From Streptomyces malachitofuscus (GTDB lineage: Bacteria; Actinomycetota; Actinomycetes; Streptomycetales; Streptomycetaceae): a stretch of 64,000 nt of DNA. The translations under genes and the position numbers were made by a program. The DNA lies in contig NZ_BMUF01000005.1 of the NCBI RefSeq assembly GCF_014650055.1, forward strand, positions 185,330-249,329. The letters are read 5' to 3'. Positions 16,841 through 25,030 of the stretch are shown here, piece after piece (positions within the stretch are counted from its first letter, which is position 1; each line of letters begins with the position of its first letter). The notes under the pieces were generated by a model. It was given only the letters and a program-made list of their open reading frames with translations. It was not told the origin of the DNA and did no database searches.

Positions 16841-17638
16841 TTACTGGGCCGTCCGGGCGGGAGCGAGCGTCTGGAGGAGCCTGCCCTCGGCGTAGGTGAG
16901 GGCGGGCTCGGGAAGCGCGGAGCCCTCGCGTCCGCTCAGCAGCACCGTCAGCGTGCCGCTCGCCGGTGCCCCGGGGGCGGCCTGCGCACGGAGGCGGCGC
17001 AGGGCCTGGGCGGCCACCGCCCCGGCGGACCCGTGCAGGGCGAGCGGCGGGTGGCCGGGGCGCTGCACGGCGGCCCGGATGCGCTCGGCGACCAGTTCGT
17101 AGTGGGTGCAGCCCAGCACGACGGTGGTCACGTCGTCCGGGGTGAGTGCGGCGGCCGCCGCGACCGCGGCGTCGATCGCCGTCTCGTCCGCTCGCTCCAC
17201 GGCCTCCGCGAGCCCCCAGCACGGCACCTCGGTGACCTTCACGCCGTCGGCGAAGTTCTCGATCAGGTCGCGCTGGTAGGGGCTGCCGGTCGTGGCGGGC
17301 GTGGCCCAGATCGCGAGCGGTCCGCCGCCGGCCGCGGCCGGTTTGATCGCCGGGACGGTGCCGATGACCGGCAGTGCGGGCTCGAGACGGGCGCGCAGGG
17401 CGGTGAGTGCGTGCACCGTGGCCGTGTTGCAGCCGACGATCAGCGCGTCGGGACGGTGCGCGGCCGCCGCCTCGGCGACGGCGAGGGCGCGCTCGGTGAG
17501 GTCCTCGGGGGTCCTCGGTCCCCAGGGCATGCCGTCGGGGTCGAGGGAGAGCACCAGATCGGCGTCGGGGCGGAGACGCCGTACCGCGGCGGAGGCCGCC
17601 AGCAGTCCGATTCCGGAGTCCATGAGCGCGATCTTCAC
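16841..17638 (-). CDS. aspartate/glutamate racemase family protein
   Basis: 265 aa with the two catalytic cysteines in their usual contexts: VGCNTAT (residue ~72) and LGCTHYEL (residue ~175), plus the N-terminal ALMDSGIG. This is the MurI fold, which makes D-glutamate for peptidoglycan; however the usual DSGVGG is DSGIGL here and the sequence is diverged, so it may be a paralogue rather than the essential MurI. GTG at 17638 is six bases after TATCGT and has no ribosome site. Divergent from the HpnB-like gene, sharing a 57-base promoter gap. Confidence 0.8.
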   Translation of the reverse strand: MKIALMDSGIGLLAASAAVRRLRPDADLVLSLDPDGMPWGPRTPEDLTERALAVAEAAAAHRPDALIVGCNTATVHALTALRARLEPALPVIGTVPAIKPAAAGGGPLAIWATPATTGSPYQRDLIENFADGVKVTEVPCWGLAEAVERADETAIDAAVAAAAALTPDDVTTVVLGCTHYELVAERIRAAVQRPGHPPLALHGSAGAVAAQALRRLRAQAAPGAPASGTLTVLLSGREGSALPEPALTYAEGRLLQTLAPARTAQ

Positions 17639-17644
17639 CCGGCC

Positions 17645-17650
17645 ACGATA
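17645..17650 (-). promoter_or_regulatory. -10 element, leaderless start of racemase gene
   Basis: TATCGT on the minus strand, then six bases CGGCCG-like spacer (GGCCGG) and the GTG start. Confidence 0.45.
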
Positions 17651-17683
17651 GTCGATGGGCCGCTTCGGGGCCGTGCCGTGGGG

Positions 17684-17689
17684 CAGACT
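17684..17689 (+). promoter_or_regulatory. -10 element, leaderless start of hpnB-like gene
   Basis: CAGACT followed by GCGCAC and the GTG at 17696. Opposes the racemase promoter in the same 57-base gap. Confidence 0.4.
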
Positions 17690-17695
17690 GCGCAC

Positions 17696-18871
17696 GTGAG
17701 CGCCATTGTGTGGAGTGCCGCCGGATCACTCGCCGCCTGGCTGTGGCTGCTGCTCTGCCAGGGATGGTTCTGGCGTACGGACGTCCGGCTCCCGCCGCTG
17801 CGGGACCCGGAGGAGTGGCCGGACGTGTGCGTCGTCGTCCCCGCGCGTGACGAGGCCGCGGTGCTGCCCGCGAGCCTGCCGTCGGTGCTCGCCCAGGAGT
17901 ATCCGGGCCGGGCCGAGGTCTTCCTCGTCGACGACGGCAGCACGGACGGCACCGGAGCGCTCGCGCGGGAGCTCGCGCGGCGGCACGGCGGCCTGCCGCT
18001 CACGGTGGGTTCCCCGGGTGAGCCGCCCGCCGGCTGGACCGGGAAGCTGTGGGCGGTGCGGCACGGCATCGCCCTGGCGCGTGCGCGGGACCCGGAGTAC
18101 CTGCTGCTGACGGACGCCGACATCGCGCACGCCCCGGACAGCCTGCGCCGGCTGGTGGCGGCCGCCGGTGCGGGCGGGTTCGACATGGTGTCGCAGATGG
18201 CCCGGCTGCGGGTGCGGAGCGGCTGGGAGCGGCTGGTCGTACCGGCGTTCGTCTACTTCTTCGCGCAGCTGTACCCGTTCCGCAGGATCGGCCGCGCGGG
18301 GACCCGGACGGCCGCCGCGGCCGGCGGCTGTGTGCTGCTGCGCACCGAGGCCGCCGCGCGGGCGCGGATCCCGGACGCCGTCCGGCACGCCGTCATCGAC
18401 GACGTGGCGCTCGCCCGCGCGGTGAAGGGCAGCGGCGGACGGATCTGGCTGGGGCTCGCGGACGGGGTGGACAGCGTGCGTCCGTATCCGCGGCTGCACG
18501 ATCTGTGGCGCATGGTGTCGCGCAGCGCCTACGCGCAACTGCGGCACAGCCCGGTGCTGCTGGCCGGTACGGTCGCCGGGCTGGCGCTGGTGTACCTGGT
18601 GCCGCCGGTGGCGGTGCTGGCGGGTGCGGTGACGGGGAGCGCGGTCGCCGCGGTGCCCGGTGCGGCGGCCTGGCTCGTGATGTCGGGGACGTACGTTCCC
18701 ATGCTGCGGTACTACCGGCAGCCGCTGTGGCAGGCACCCCTGCTGCCGTTCACCGCGTCGCTGTATCTCCTCATGACGGTGGACTCGGCGGTGCAGCACC
18801 ACCGGGGACGCGGTGCGGCCTGGAAGGGCCGCACCTACGCCCGGCCGGAGGCCGTTCCGGACGAGGGCTGA
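17696..18871 (+). CDS. HpnB-like family 2 glycosyltransferase
   Basis: 391 aa. An N-terminal anchor helix precedes a GT2 domain with VVVPARDEAAVLPASL, FLVDDGSTDGT, LLTDADIAH (DxD) and a VIDDVALARAVK acceptor motif. The C-terminal third has two or three helices and ends YYRQPLWQAPLLPF...HHRGRGAAWKGRTY, the hallmark of the hopene-associated HpnB family. No squalene-hopene cyclase or other hopanoid gene is in the window, so a hopanoid role is uncertain. GTG start chosen from the frame and the -10 spacing. Convergent with terD, with only seven bases between stops. Confidence 0.83.
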   Translation: MSAIVWSAAGSLAAWLWLLLCQGWFWRTDVRLPPLRDPEEWPDVCVVVPARDEAAVLPASLPSVLAQEYPGRAEVFLVDDGSTDGTGALARELARRHGGLPLTVGSPGEPPAGWTGKLWAVRHGIALARARDPEYLLLTDADIAHAPDSLRRLVAAAGAGGFDMVSQMARLRVRSGWERLVVPAFVYFFAQLYPFRRIGRAGTRTAAAAGGCVLLRTEAAARARIPDAVRHAVIDDVALARAVKGSGGRIWLGLADGVDSVRPYPRLHDLWRMVSRSAYAQLRHSPVLLAGTVAGLALVYLVPPVAVLAGAVTGSAVAAVPGAAAWLVMSGTYVPMLRYYRQPLWQAPLLPFTASLYLLMTVDSAVQHHRGRGAAWKGRTYARPEAVPDEG

Positions 18872-18880
18872 CGAGCCCTC
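18863..18880. terminator. small hairpin across two convergent stops
   Basis: Seven-bp perfect stem GAGGGCT/AGCCCTC around GACG. It includes the stop codons of both the HpnB-like gene (18869-18871) and the TerD gene (18879-18881). Confidence 0.45.
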
Positions 18881-20168
18881 ACTTCCGGCCCGGCGTCCAG
18901 TTCATGCCCCATCCGTAGGCGTAGTCCACGGTGCGCTGCGGGCTCACTCCCCGCTCCGGGACCAGGTAGCGGGCCTCGCGCTGGACGACGAGTTCGCCGC
19001 CGCCGGTGTTGGTGATCAAAGCGAGCGCGCAGACCGTCGAGGGGACGGTGCACTCGTCGAGGGAGAAGTCGATGGCCGCGCCGTGCTGCGGCTGGAGGGT
19101 GACCGTGGCGTGCAGGTCGGCGAAGGAGCGGGCGCCCTCGTAGATGGTGACGAAGACGAGAATGCGCCGGAAGAGGTGCTTGTGGTCGAGACTGACGGTG
19201 AGGTTCTCACCGCTCGCCACGGCGCCCGTGCGGTCGTCGCCGTCCAGGTGGATGAACGGCGGCTGATGCAGGGCCCCGAAGGCGTTGCCGAGCGCCTGGA
19301 CGACGCCCTTCCTGCCGTCGGTGAGTTCGTACAGGGCGCACAGGTCCAGGTCGAGGTCGGAGTGCATGGCGACCGGGCGGCCCAGTTTTCCGGCCCATCC
19401 CGAGAACTGTTTGCGCACCTGCCAGTTGAGGTTCACGTGCAGGGCTCCCGATGTGCCGCCCTGCTTGCTGAGGGAGACCGAGGGGGCCGACTTGGTGAGC
19501 GTCACCTTCGTGAGCCGGACGGGCGCGGGGGGTGCGGCCGGTGGGGGCGGGGCGGCCGGCGGGGCCGCCGGGGGCGGGGGCGCGGTCACCGGGGCCGCGA
19601 CGGGCGGCGCCGCGGCGGCCGGGGGCGGCGGGGCCGCGTGCTGGGGTTCGTCCACGGTGATGCCGTAGTCGGTGGCGAGGCCCTCGAGGCCGCTGCTGTA
19701 GCCCTGGCCGACGGCACGGAACTTCCAGGCGCCCTGGCGCCGGTAGAACTCGCCCAGTACGAACGCCGTCTCCGTGGTCGCGCCGGCGCTGTCGAAGCGC
19801 GCCGCCACGGTGCCGTTGGCGGAGTCCTTGACCTCGATGGCCAGATCCGGCACCTGTCCGAAGGAGCCCCCGTCGCAGGAGGCGGCCAGGATCACGGTCT
19901 CGATGCCGGGCTCCACGCGCGTGAGGTCGACGAGCAGGGTGTCGGTGACCCGGCCGCCCGCGTCCCGCTTGCCCTCGTGCCGGACGGCGCCGGAGGAGTG
20001 GGCGGGCTGGTTGTAGAAGACGAAGTCGCTGTCGGAGCGGACCTTGCCGCCGGCCAGCAGGAGGGCCGAGGCGTCCGCGTCGGGCACACCGGGGCCGGAG
20101 CGCCAGCCCACGTCCACCCGCAGTGCCGTCGTCGGCACCGGTGTGTTCGATCCTTTCGGCATTGACAT
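18879..20168 (-). CDS. TerD-family stress protein, two TerD domains
   Basis: 429 aa. Two TerD domains (about residues 1-185 and 245-425) are joined by a ~55-residue Pro/Ala linker. TerD calcium-binding patterns are visible: DSDFVFYNQPAHSSGAVRH and DTLLVDLTRVEP in the first copy, HSDLDLDLCALYEL and FIHLDGDDRTG in the second. The first domain looks the most canonical. Such proteins belong to chemical-stress operons, with tellurite resistance only one phenotype. Start ATG 20168, GGGGGCGG upstream; a second ATG is two codons on. No other ter genes are adjacent. Confidence 0.9.
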   Translation of the reverse strand: MSMPKGSNTPVPTTALRVDVGWRSGPGVPDADASALLLAGGKVRSDSDFVFYNQPAHSSGAVRHEGKRDAGGRVTDTLLVDLTRVEPGIETVILAASCDGGSFGQVPDLAIEVKDSANGTVAARFDSAGATTETAFVLGEFYRRQGAWKFRAVGQGYSSGLEGLATDYGITVDEPQHAAPPPPAAAAPPVAAPVTAPPPPAAPPAAPPPPAAPPAPVRLTKVTLTKSAPSVSLSKQGGTSGALHVNLNWQVRKQFSGWAGKLGRPVAMHSDLDLDLCALYELTDGRKGVVQALGNAFGALHQPPFIHLDGDDRTGAVASGENLTVSLDHKHLFRRILVFVTIYEGARSFADLHATVTLQPQHGAAIDFSLDECTVPSTVCALALITNTGGGELVVQREARYLVPERGVSPQRTVDYAYGWGMNWTPGRK

Positions 20169-20456
20169 GTCCGCCCCCATCACGGGTCGCCCGCGCCGGC
20201 CAGGTCCCGGCATCCGTCGGTCTTCGTCCGCACAACCTATTCCCCCGCGCCGGGAACGCCCACGGGACGGGCACGGGAACCGGGGGCCAACCGCCGGTAA
20301 CCGCCCCGGAACTCGGCCTTTACACGAAACACACTCAGCGGATTGCCCGTTTTCCCCAAGTTCGCTCATATTAGGGATCCCCGGTCACGGGGGGCGCAGA
20401 AAACAACCCTCTTATCGGTCTCCCCAAAAGCACATCGTGGGCTTAACTTATGTGCC

Positions 20457-20885
20457 ATGACCTCCCCCCGCTCCACTTATGGCGGCGGCTACTACTCCGC
20501 CTCCTTCCCGGACACTCCGATCTACGACTCGCTCGTGGCCGAGCGGGGCACCCCGCAGATCGCCCCGATCCGGGTCCCCGCCGCGTACGAGGCGCCGGTC
20601 AGTCATCTGCCCGCGCTTCCCTCGGCGTTGCCCGCCCTTCCGGCGGCTCCGTCCCAGCCCGCCTACGGTTATCCGCAGGCGCAGCAGCCCGCCCCGCTCC
20701 AGCAGGCGCACACCGCGTACATCCCGCAGCAGGCCACCGCGCCGCGCGGCTACCCCGGCCCCCAGCCGCAGCCGCCGCGTCCGGTTCCGCCCGCCGGCTA
20801 CGAGGCGATGCGTCCCGCGGCTCCGCGGCCGGCCCCCGCGCCGTACCAGGACCCGTACAACAACCAGCAGTACCGCGGGTACTGA
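20457..20885 (+). CDS. Pro/Ala/Gln-rich small protein (DUF6643-like)
   Basis: 142 aa, low complexity, no transmembrane helix. It opens MTSPRSTYGGGYYSASFPDTPIYDSLVAERGTPQIAPIRVP, a well-conserved start among Streptomyces proteins, and then becomes Pro/Gln/Ala-rich, ending NNQQYRGY. Likely an unstructured surface or adaptor protein; function unknown. The ATG at 20457 has no ribosome site; TAACTT lies seven bases upstream, suggesting a leaderless message. Divergent from terD across a ~290-base gap that holds no gene. Confidence 0.75.
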   Translation: MTSPRSTYGGGYYSASFPDTPIYDSLVAERGTPQIAPIRVPAAYEAPVSHLPALPSALPALPAAPSQPAYGYPQAQQPAPLQQAHTAYIPQQATAPRGYPGPQPQPPRPVPPAGYEAMRPAAPRPAPAPYQDPYNNQQYRGY

Positions 20886-20926
20886 GCCTGCCCGGGGCCG
20901 TCGGTGCCGGGTGGCACGATGGCCCC

Positions 20927-21754
20927 ATGGGGAACGCACGTCTGCACTCGATCCACATCCATCCGGTCAAGGCCTTCCGGAGCCTGCCGCTCCGGGAGGT
21001 CGTCGTGGAGCCCTGGGGACCGGCCGGGGACCGGCGCTGGATGCTGGTCGACGACGGGGGAAAGGTCGTCACACAACGGCGCCATCCACGCCTGGCCCTG
21101 GCCGCCGCCGAGCTGCTGCCCGGCGGCGGCGTCCGGCTGTCCGCGACCGGAAGGGAGCCGGTGACGGCCGGCGTTCCGGCGCCCGGCCGGACGGTTCCGG
21201 TGGATCTCTTCGGCACCAAGGTGGAGGCGGTCCCGGCCGAGGACGACGCCGTGCACGCCTGGTGCAGTGCCCACCTCGGCGTCGCGGTACGCCTGATGCA
21301 CCTGGACGACCCGGCCACGCGACGGCCGGTGAATCCCCGGTTCGCGCGGCCCGGCGAGACGGTGTCCTTCGCCGACGGCTATCCGCTGCTGCTGACCACG
21401 ACCGCCTCCCTCGACGGCCTCAACTCCCTGATCGCCCGGGGACGTCACGCGGCCGAGGGTCCGCTGCCGATGAACCGCTTCCGGCCGAACGTGGTGGTGG
21501 AGGGCACCGAACCCTGGGAGGAGGAGAAGTGGACGGGCGTCACCATCGGTGAGGTCGTCTTCCGCGTCGCCAGGCCCAGCGCCCGCTGCGTGGTGACCAC
21601 CACCGACCAGGAGACGGGCCTGCGCGGGAAGGAGCCCCTGCGCTCGCTGGCCGCCCGTCGGCCTGCGAGCGGCGGCAAACTCCTCTTCGGACAGAACCTG
21701 GTGCCCCTCTCCCCCGGCACCATCAGGGTCGGCGACCCCGTCGAGGCCGGATAA
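20927..21754 (+). CDS. MOSC domain protein (YcbX-like)
   Basis: 275 aa. N-terminal MOSC beta-barrel domain (SIHIHPVKAFRSLPLREVVVEPWGPAGDRRWMLVD) followed by the MOSC domain with MNRFRPNVVVEG and the conserved Cys region ARPSARCVVTT, then GLRGKEPLRSLA and a C-terminal LFGQNLVP. This is the MOCO sulfurase C-terminal/mARC family that binds molybdenum cofactor and reduces N-hydroxylated compounds or transfers sulfur. The Cys that ligates Mo is the one in RCVVTTTDQ. CACGAT is six bases before the ATG; no ribosome site. Confidence 0.85.
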   Translation: MGNARLHSIHIHPVKAFRSLPLREVVVEPWGPAGDRRWMLVDDGGKVVTQRRHPRLALAAAELLPGGGVRLSATGREPVTAGVPAPGRTVPVDLFGTKVEAVPAEDDAVHAWCSAHLGVAVRLMHLDDPATRRPVNPRFARPGETVSFADGYPLLLTTTASLDGLNSLIARGRHAAEGPLPMNRFRPNVVVEGTEPWEEEKWTGVTIGEVVFRVARPSARCVVTTTDQETGLRGKEPLRSLAARRPASGGKLLFGQNLVPLSPGTIRVGDPVEAG

Positions 21755-21846
21755 CGGATCCCGCCGCGGGAACGGGAACCGCGCCCCGCGTTCGTCCGTT
21801 GGCCTTTCATGAGAGCTCCATGAGAGACCGGCGAGGGGGTGCGGCG

Positions 21847-22452
21847 GTGCGGGCGATCAGCGGACTGTGGCGCTGGCGGCACAACCCGCTGTGCCGGCGC
21901 ACCGACCTGGCCGAGGCGTGGACGGCGCTCGCGGCGCTGCTGCTCGTGGCCCTCGCCGCCCCGCTGATCGGCTACCTCGTGGGGGGCGCCGCGCAGGACG
22001 CCCTGCAGCAGTCCGTCCGCGCACAGCACAAGGCCCGGCACCTGGTGACGGCCACGGTGGTGCGCCCGCTCGCTCCGTCCCCGCCGGACGCCGACCCGGA
22101 GTCGGCCGGGGGCGGGGAGCCGCACAGCCGCGTCGTGGCGCACTGGACCGCCCAGGACGGCACCGCGCGGAACGGAACCGTGACGGCCCGCCTCGACGAC
22201 CCGCGCCCGGGTGACCGCTTCAGGATATGGACCGACGCCCAGGGACGGACCGTCGCCCGCCCCCTGGACACCGCGACCGCCACGACGCACGCCGTGCTCG
22301 CCGGCTTCGGCGCCGCCCTGGTGGCCGCGGGCCTGGTGGAGGGCTGCAGAAGGCTGATCGTCCGGGAGATGGTCCGTCGCCGCCACGCCCGCCTGGACCG
22401 GGCGTGGGAGAGGGCGGGACCGGACTGGGGCAGGACCGGAGCCGACAGCTGA
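21847..22452 (+). CDS. Rv1733c-type membrane protein
   Basis: 201 aa. Two hydrophobic helices (about residues 22-47 and 147-168) flank an extracytoplasmic domain rich in charged residues (RVVAHWTAQDGTARNGTV...DRFRIWTDAQGRTV), the architecture of the Rv1733c family. Basic residues follow the second helix. Start: GTG 21847 has GAGGGGG seven bases upstream; an ATG at 21820 in the same frame is the alternative. Biological role unknown. Confidence 0.75.
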   Translation: MRAISGLWRWRHNPLCRRTDLAEAWTALAALLLVALAAPLIGYLVGGAAQDALQQSVRAQHKARHLVTATVVRPLAPSPPDADPESAGGGEPHSRVVAHWTAQDGTARNGTVTARLDDPRPGDRFRIWTDAQGRTVARPLDTATATTHAVLAGFGAALVAAGLVEGCRRLIVREMVRRRHARLDRAWERAGPDWGRTGADS

Positions 22453-22575
22453 CGGCGTTCCCGCTCTGGTCAACCCGGTGCCCGTGCGCACGCTACGGTG
22501 GTCCGGCCGAACCGATCGGCAGGACACGGGCGGGAACGAGCGATCAGTACGACGAGGTGGGGGCACAGCTACGCC

Positions 22576-25020
22576 ATGGCACAGGGCACGGTCCAGGTGA
22601 CGCACACCGGTACATCGAGGTGGCGCCGCCGCACGGGTGAGTACGCATCGCTCGCCGCCGCCCTGGAGGCCGCGGCCGAAGGCGACGTGCTCACCGTCGC
22701 CCCCGGCACCTACCGGGAGAACCTCGTCGTCCAGCGGGCGGTGACCCTGCGCGGACCGGAGGGCTCACCCGGTTCCGTGCGGATCGCGCCCGTGGACGGC
22801 GTTCCGCTGACCGTGCGCGCCTCGGCGGTGGTCCAGGACCTGCATGTCGAGGGCCAGGACGCCACCGCCCCCGCCGTGCTGATCGAGGAGGGCACGCCGG
22901 AGCTGCGCGACGTCCGGGTGGTCACCCGGTCGGCGGCGGGCATCGAGGTGCGCGGCGGTGCCCGGCCCACGGTGCGCCGGTGCACGGTCGACAATCCGGC
23001 GGGCGTCGGCATCGCCGTACTGGACGGCGGGGGCGGGGTGTTCGAGGAGTGCGAGGTGGTCGCCGCCGGCCAGGCGGGCGTCGCGGTGCGCGGCGCCGCC
23101 CACCCCCGGTTCGAACGCTGCCGGGTGCACCACGCCGCCGGCTCGGGCCTGACCGCGACCGGGGAGAACTCCGCCCTGGAGGCGGTGGGTTGCGAGGTCT
23201 ACGAGGTGCGGGGCAGCGGTGTCCAGGTGACCGGCCGCGCCACCGCGCACCTGACCGACTGCGATGTGCACCGTACGACGGGGGACGGCGTCACGCTCGA
23301 CACGGACGCGGTGCTGACTCTGGCCGACTGCCGGATCCACGACATCCCGGAGAACGCGGTCGACCTGCGGTCCCGCTCGGTGCTCACCCTGACCCGCACC
23401 AGCGTGCGGCGCTTCGGCCGCAACGGGCTGTCGGTGTGGGACCCGGGCACGCGCGTCGACGCCAACCAGTGCGAGATCTTCGACAGCACGGGCGACTACC
23501 CGGCGGTGTGGGTGAGCGACGGCGCCACCGCCGTACTGGACTCCTGCCGGGTGCACGACGTGCCGGACGCGCTGTTCGTGCTCGACCGGGGCTCGCGCGC
23601 GGACGTCGTCGACAGTGATCTGTCGCAGGTGCGCAACACGGCCGTGTCGGTCAGCGACGGCGCCACCGCGCAGCTCGACGACTGCCGGATCCGCGAGGCG
23701 GCGACCGGCGCCTGGTTCCGCGACCACGGCAGCGGCGGCACCCTCGACAACTGCACCCTGGACGGCACGCAGACCGGCGTGATCGTCACCAAGGGCGCCG
23801 ACCCGACCGTCGAGCGCTGCACGATCGACTCCCCCGCCGAGGCCGGCGTCTACGTGTCGGCCGGTGGCCGCGGCACCTTCGTGAACTGCCGGGTCACGGG
23901 CAGCGGCGGCTACGGCTTCCATGTGATCGACGGCAGCCGCACGACGCTGCGCAAGTGCCGTACGGAGCGCTGCGCGCGCGGCGGTTACGAGTTCGCCGAG
24001 GGCGCGGACCCCGCGTCCGGTTCGGGCGGTCCCGTCGTCGAGGACTGCACCAGCGACGAGAGCGGGAGCCTGCGGGCGCCCGCAGCACCGCAGCCGGCCG
24101 TGCAGACGACGAGCCACTCCACCGGGCTGCTGGGCACGGTGCCCGCCGCCCGGACGGCCGAGCCGGCACCGCCCCCGCCGACGCCCGCCCCCGGGCCGGA
24201 GCGGGAGAGCCGCACCTCCAAGGCCGTGCTCGGGGAACTCGACGCGCTGGTCGGCCTGGAGAGCGTCAAGCGGGAGGTGCGCGCCCTCACCGACATGATC
24301 GAGGTGGGCCGGCGCCGGCAACAGGCGGGGCTGAAGGCGGCGTCGGTCAAGCGGCACCTGGTGTTCACCGGCTCCCCCGGCACCGGCAAGACCACCGTGG
24401 CCCGCCTGTACGGCGAGATCCTCGCCTCGCTCGGGGTGCTGGAGCAGGGGCATCTGGTCGAGGTGTCCCGGGTCGATCTGGTCGGCGAGCACATCGGCTC
24501 CACGGCGATCCGCACCCAGGAGGCGTTCGAGAAGGCGCGCGGCGGCGTGCTGTTCATCGACGAGGCCTACGCGCTCTCCCCGGAGGACGCCGGGCGCGAC
24601 TTCGGCAAGGAGGCCATCGACACGCTGGTGAAGCTGATGGAGGACCAGCGGGACGCGGTGGTGGTGATCGTGGCCGGCTACACGGCCGAGATGGAGCGGT
24701 TCCTGTCGGTCAACCCAGGCGTCGCGTCCCGCTTCTCGCGGACGATCACCTTCGGCGACTACGGCCCCGACGAGCTGCTGCGGATCGTGCAGCAGCAGGC
24801 CGAGGAGCACGAGTACCGGCTGGCGCCGGGCGCCGGTGAGGCCCTGCTGGCGTACTTCACCGACATCCCCAAGGGGCCCGCGTTCGGCAACGGGCGCACC
24901 GCGCGGCAGACCTTCGAGGCGATGGTCGAACGGCATGCGAGCCGTGTCGCCCAGCTCGAGGAGCCGACCACCGACGACCTGACCCTGCTCTACGCCGAGG
25001 ATCTGCCCGCACTTCCCTGA
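22576..25020 (+). CDS. parallel beta-helix repeat / CbxX-type AAA+ ATPase fusion
   Basis: 814 aa in two parts. Residues ~30-510 are a right-handed parallel beta-helix (pectate-lyase-like NosD/PbH1 repeats: about 20 units such as [19 protein letters not shown], with regular Cys-Arg-Val/Ile positions). A Pro/Ala linker leads to a CbxX/CfqX (SpoVK, EccA-like) AAA+ domain: Walker A GSPGTGKT (~598), Walker [10 protein letters not shown] (~657), sensor [10 protein letters not shown] and Arg finger SRFSR. No signal peptide, so it is probably cytoplasmic. The beta-helix may present a binding ladder to the remodelling ATPase. ATG 22576; GAGGTGGGGG is upstream. Confidence 0.88.
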   Translation: MAQGTVQVTHTGTSRWRRRTGEYASLAAALEAAAEGDVLTVAPGTYRENLVVQRAVTLRGPEGSPGSVRIAPVDGVPLTVRASAVVQDLHVEGQDATAPAVLIEEGTPELRDVRVVTRSAAGIEVRGGARPTVRRCTVDNPAGVGIAVLDGGGGVFEECEVVAAGQAGVAVRGAAHPRFERCRVHHAAGSGLTATGENSALEAVGCEVYEVRGSGVQVTGRATAHLTDCDVHRTTGDGVTLDTDAVLTLADCRIHDIPENAVDLRSRSVLTLTRTSVRRFGRNGLSVWDPGTRVDANQCEIFDSTGDYPAVWVSDGATAVLDSCRVHDVPDALFVLDRGSRADVVDSDLSQVRNTAVSVSDGATAQLDDCRIREAATGAWFRDHGSGGTLDNCTLDGTQTGVIVTKGADPTVERCTIDSPAEAGVYVSAGGRGTFVNCRVTGSGGYGFHVIDGSRTTLRKCRTERCARGGYEFAEGADPASGSGGPVVEDCTSDESGSLRAPAAPQPAVQTTSHSTGLLGTVPAARTAEPAPPPPTPAPGPERESRTSKAVLGELDALVGLESVKREVRALTDMIEVGRRRQQAGLKAASVKRHLVFTGSPGTGKTTVARLYGEILASLGVLEQGHLVEVSRVDLVGEHIGSTAIRTQEAFEKARGGVLFIDEAYALSPEDAGRDFGKEAIDTLVKLMEDQRDAVVVIVAGYTAEMERFLSVNPGVASRFSRTITFGDYGPDELLRIVQQQAEEHEYRLAPGAGEALLAYFTDIPKGPAFGNGRTARQTFEAMVERHASRVAQLEEPTTDDLTLLYAEDLPALP

Positions 25021-25030
25021 GCGCGGTCGC

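Noticed and set aside
18879..20168. Tellurite resistance operon
   Set aside because: Only one TerD-family gene with two domains is present; no terA, terB, terC or terZ neighbours, so a specific resistance claim is not supported.
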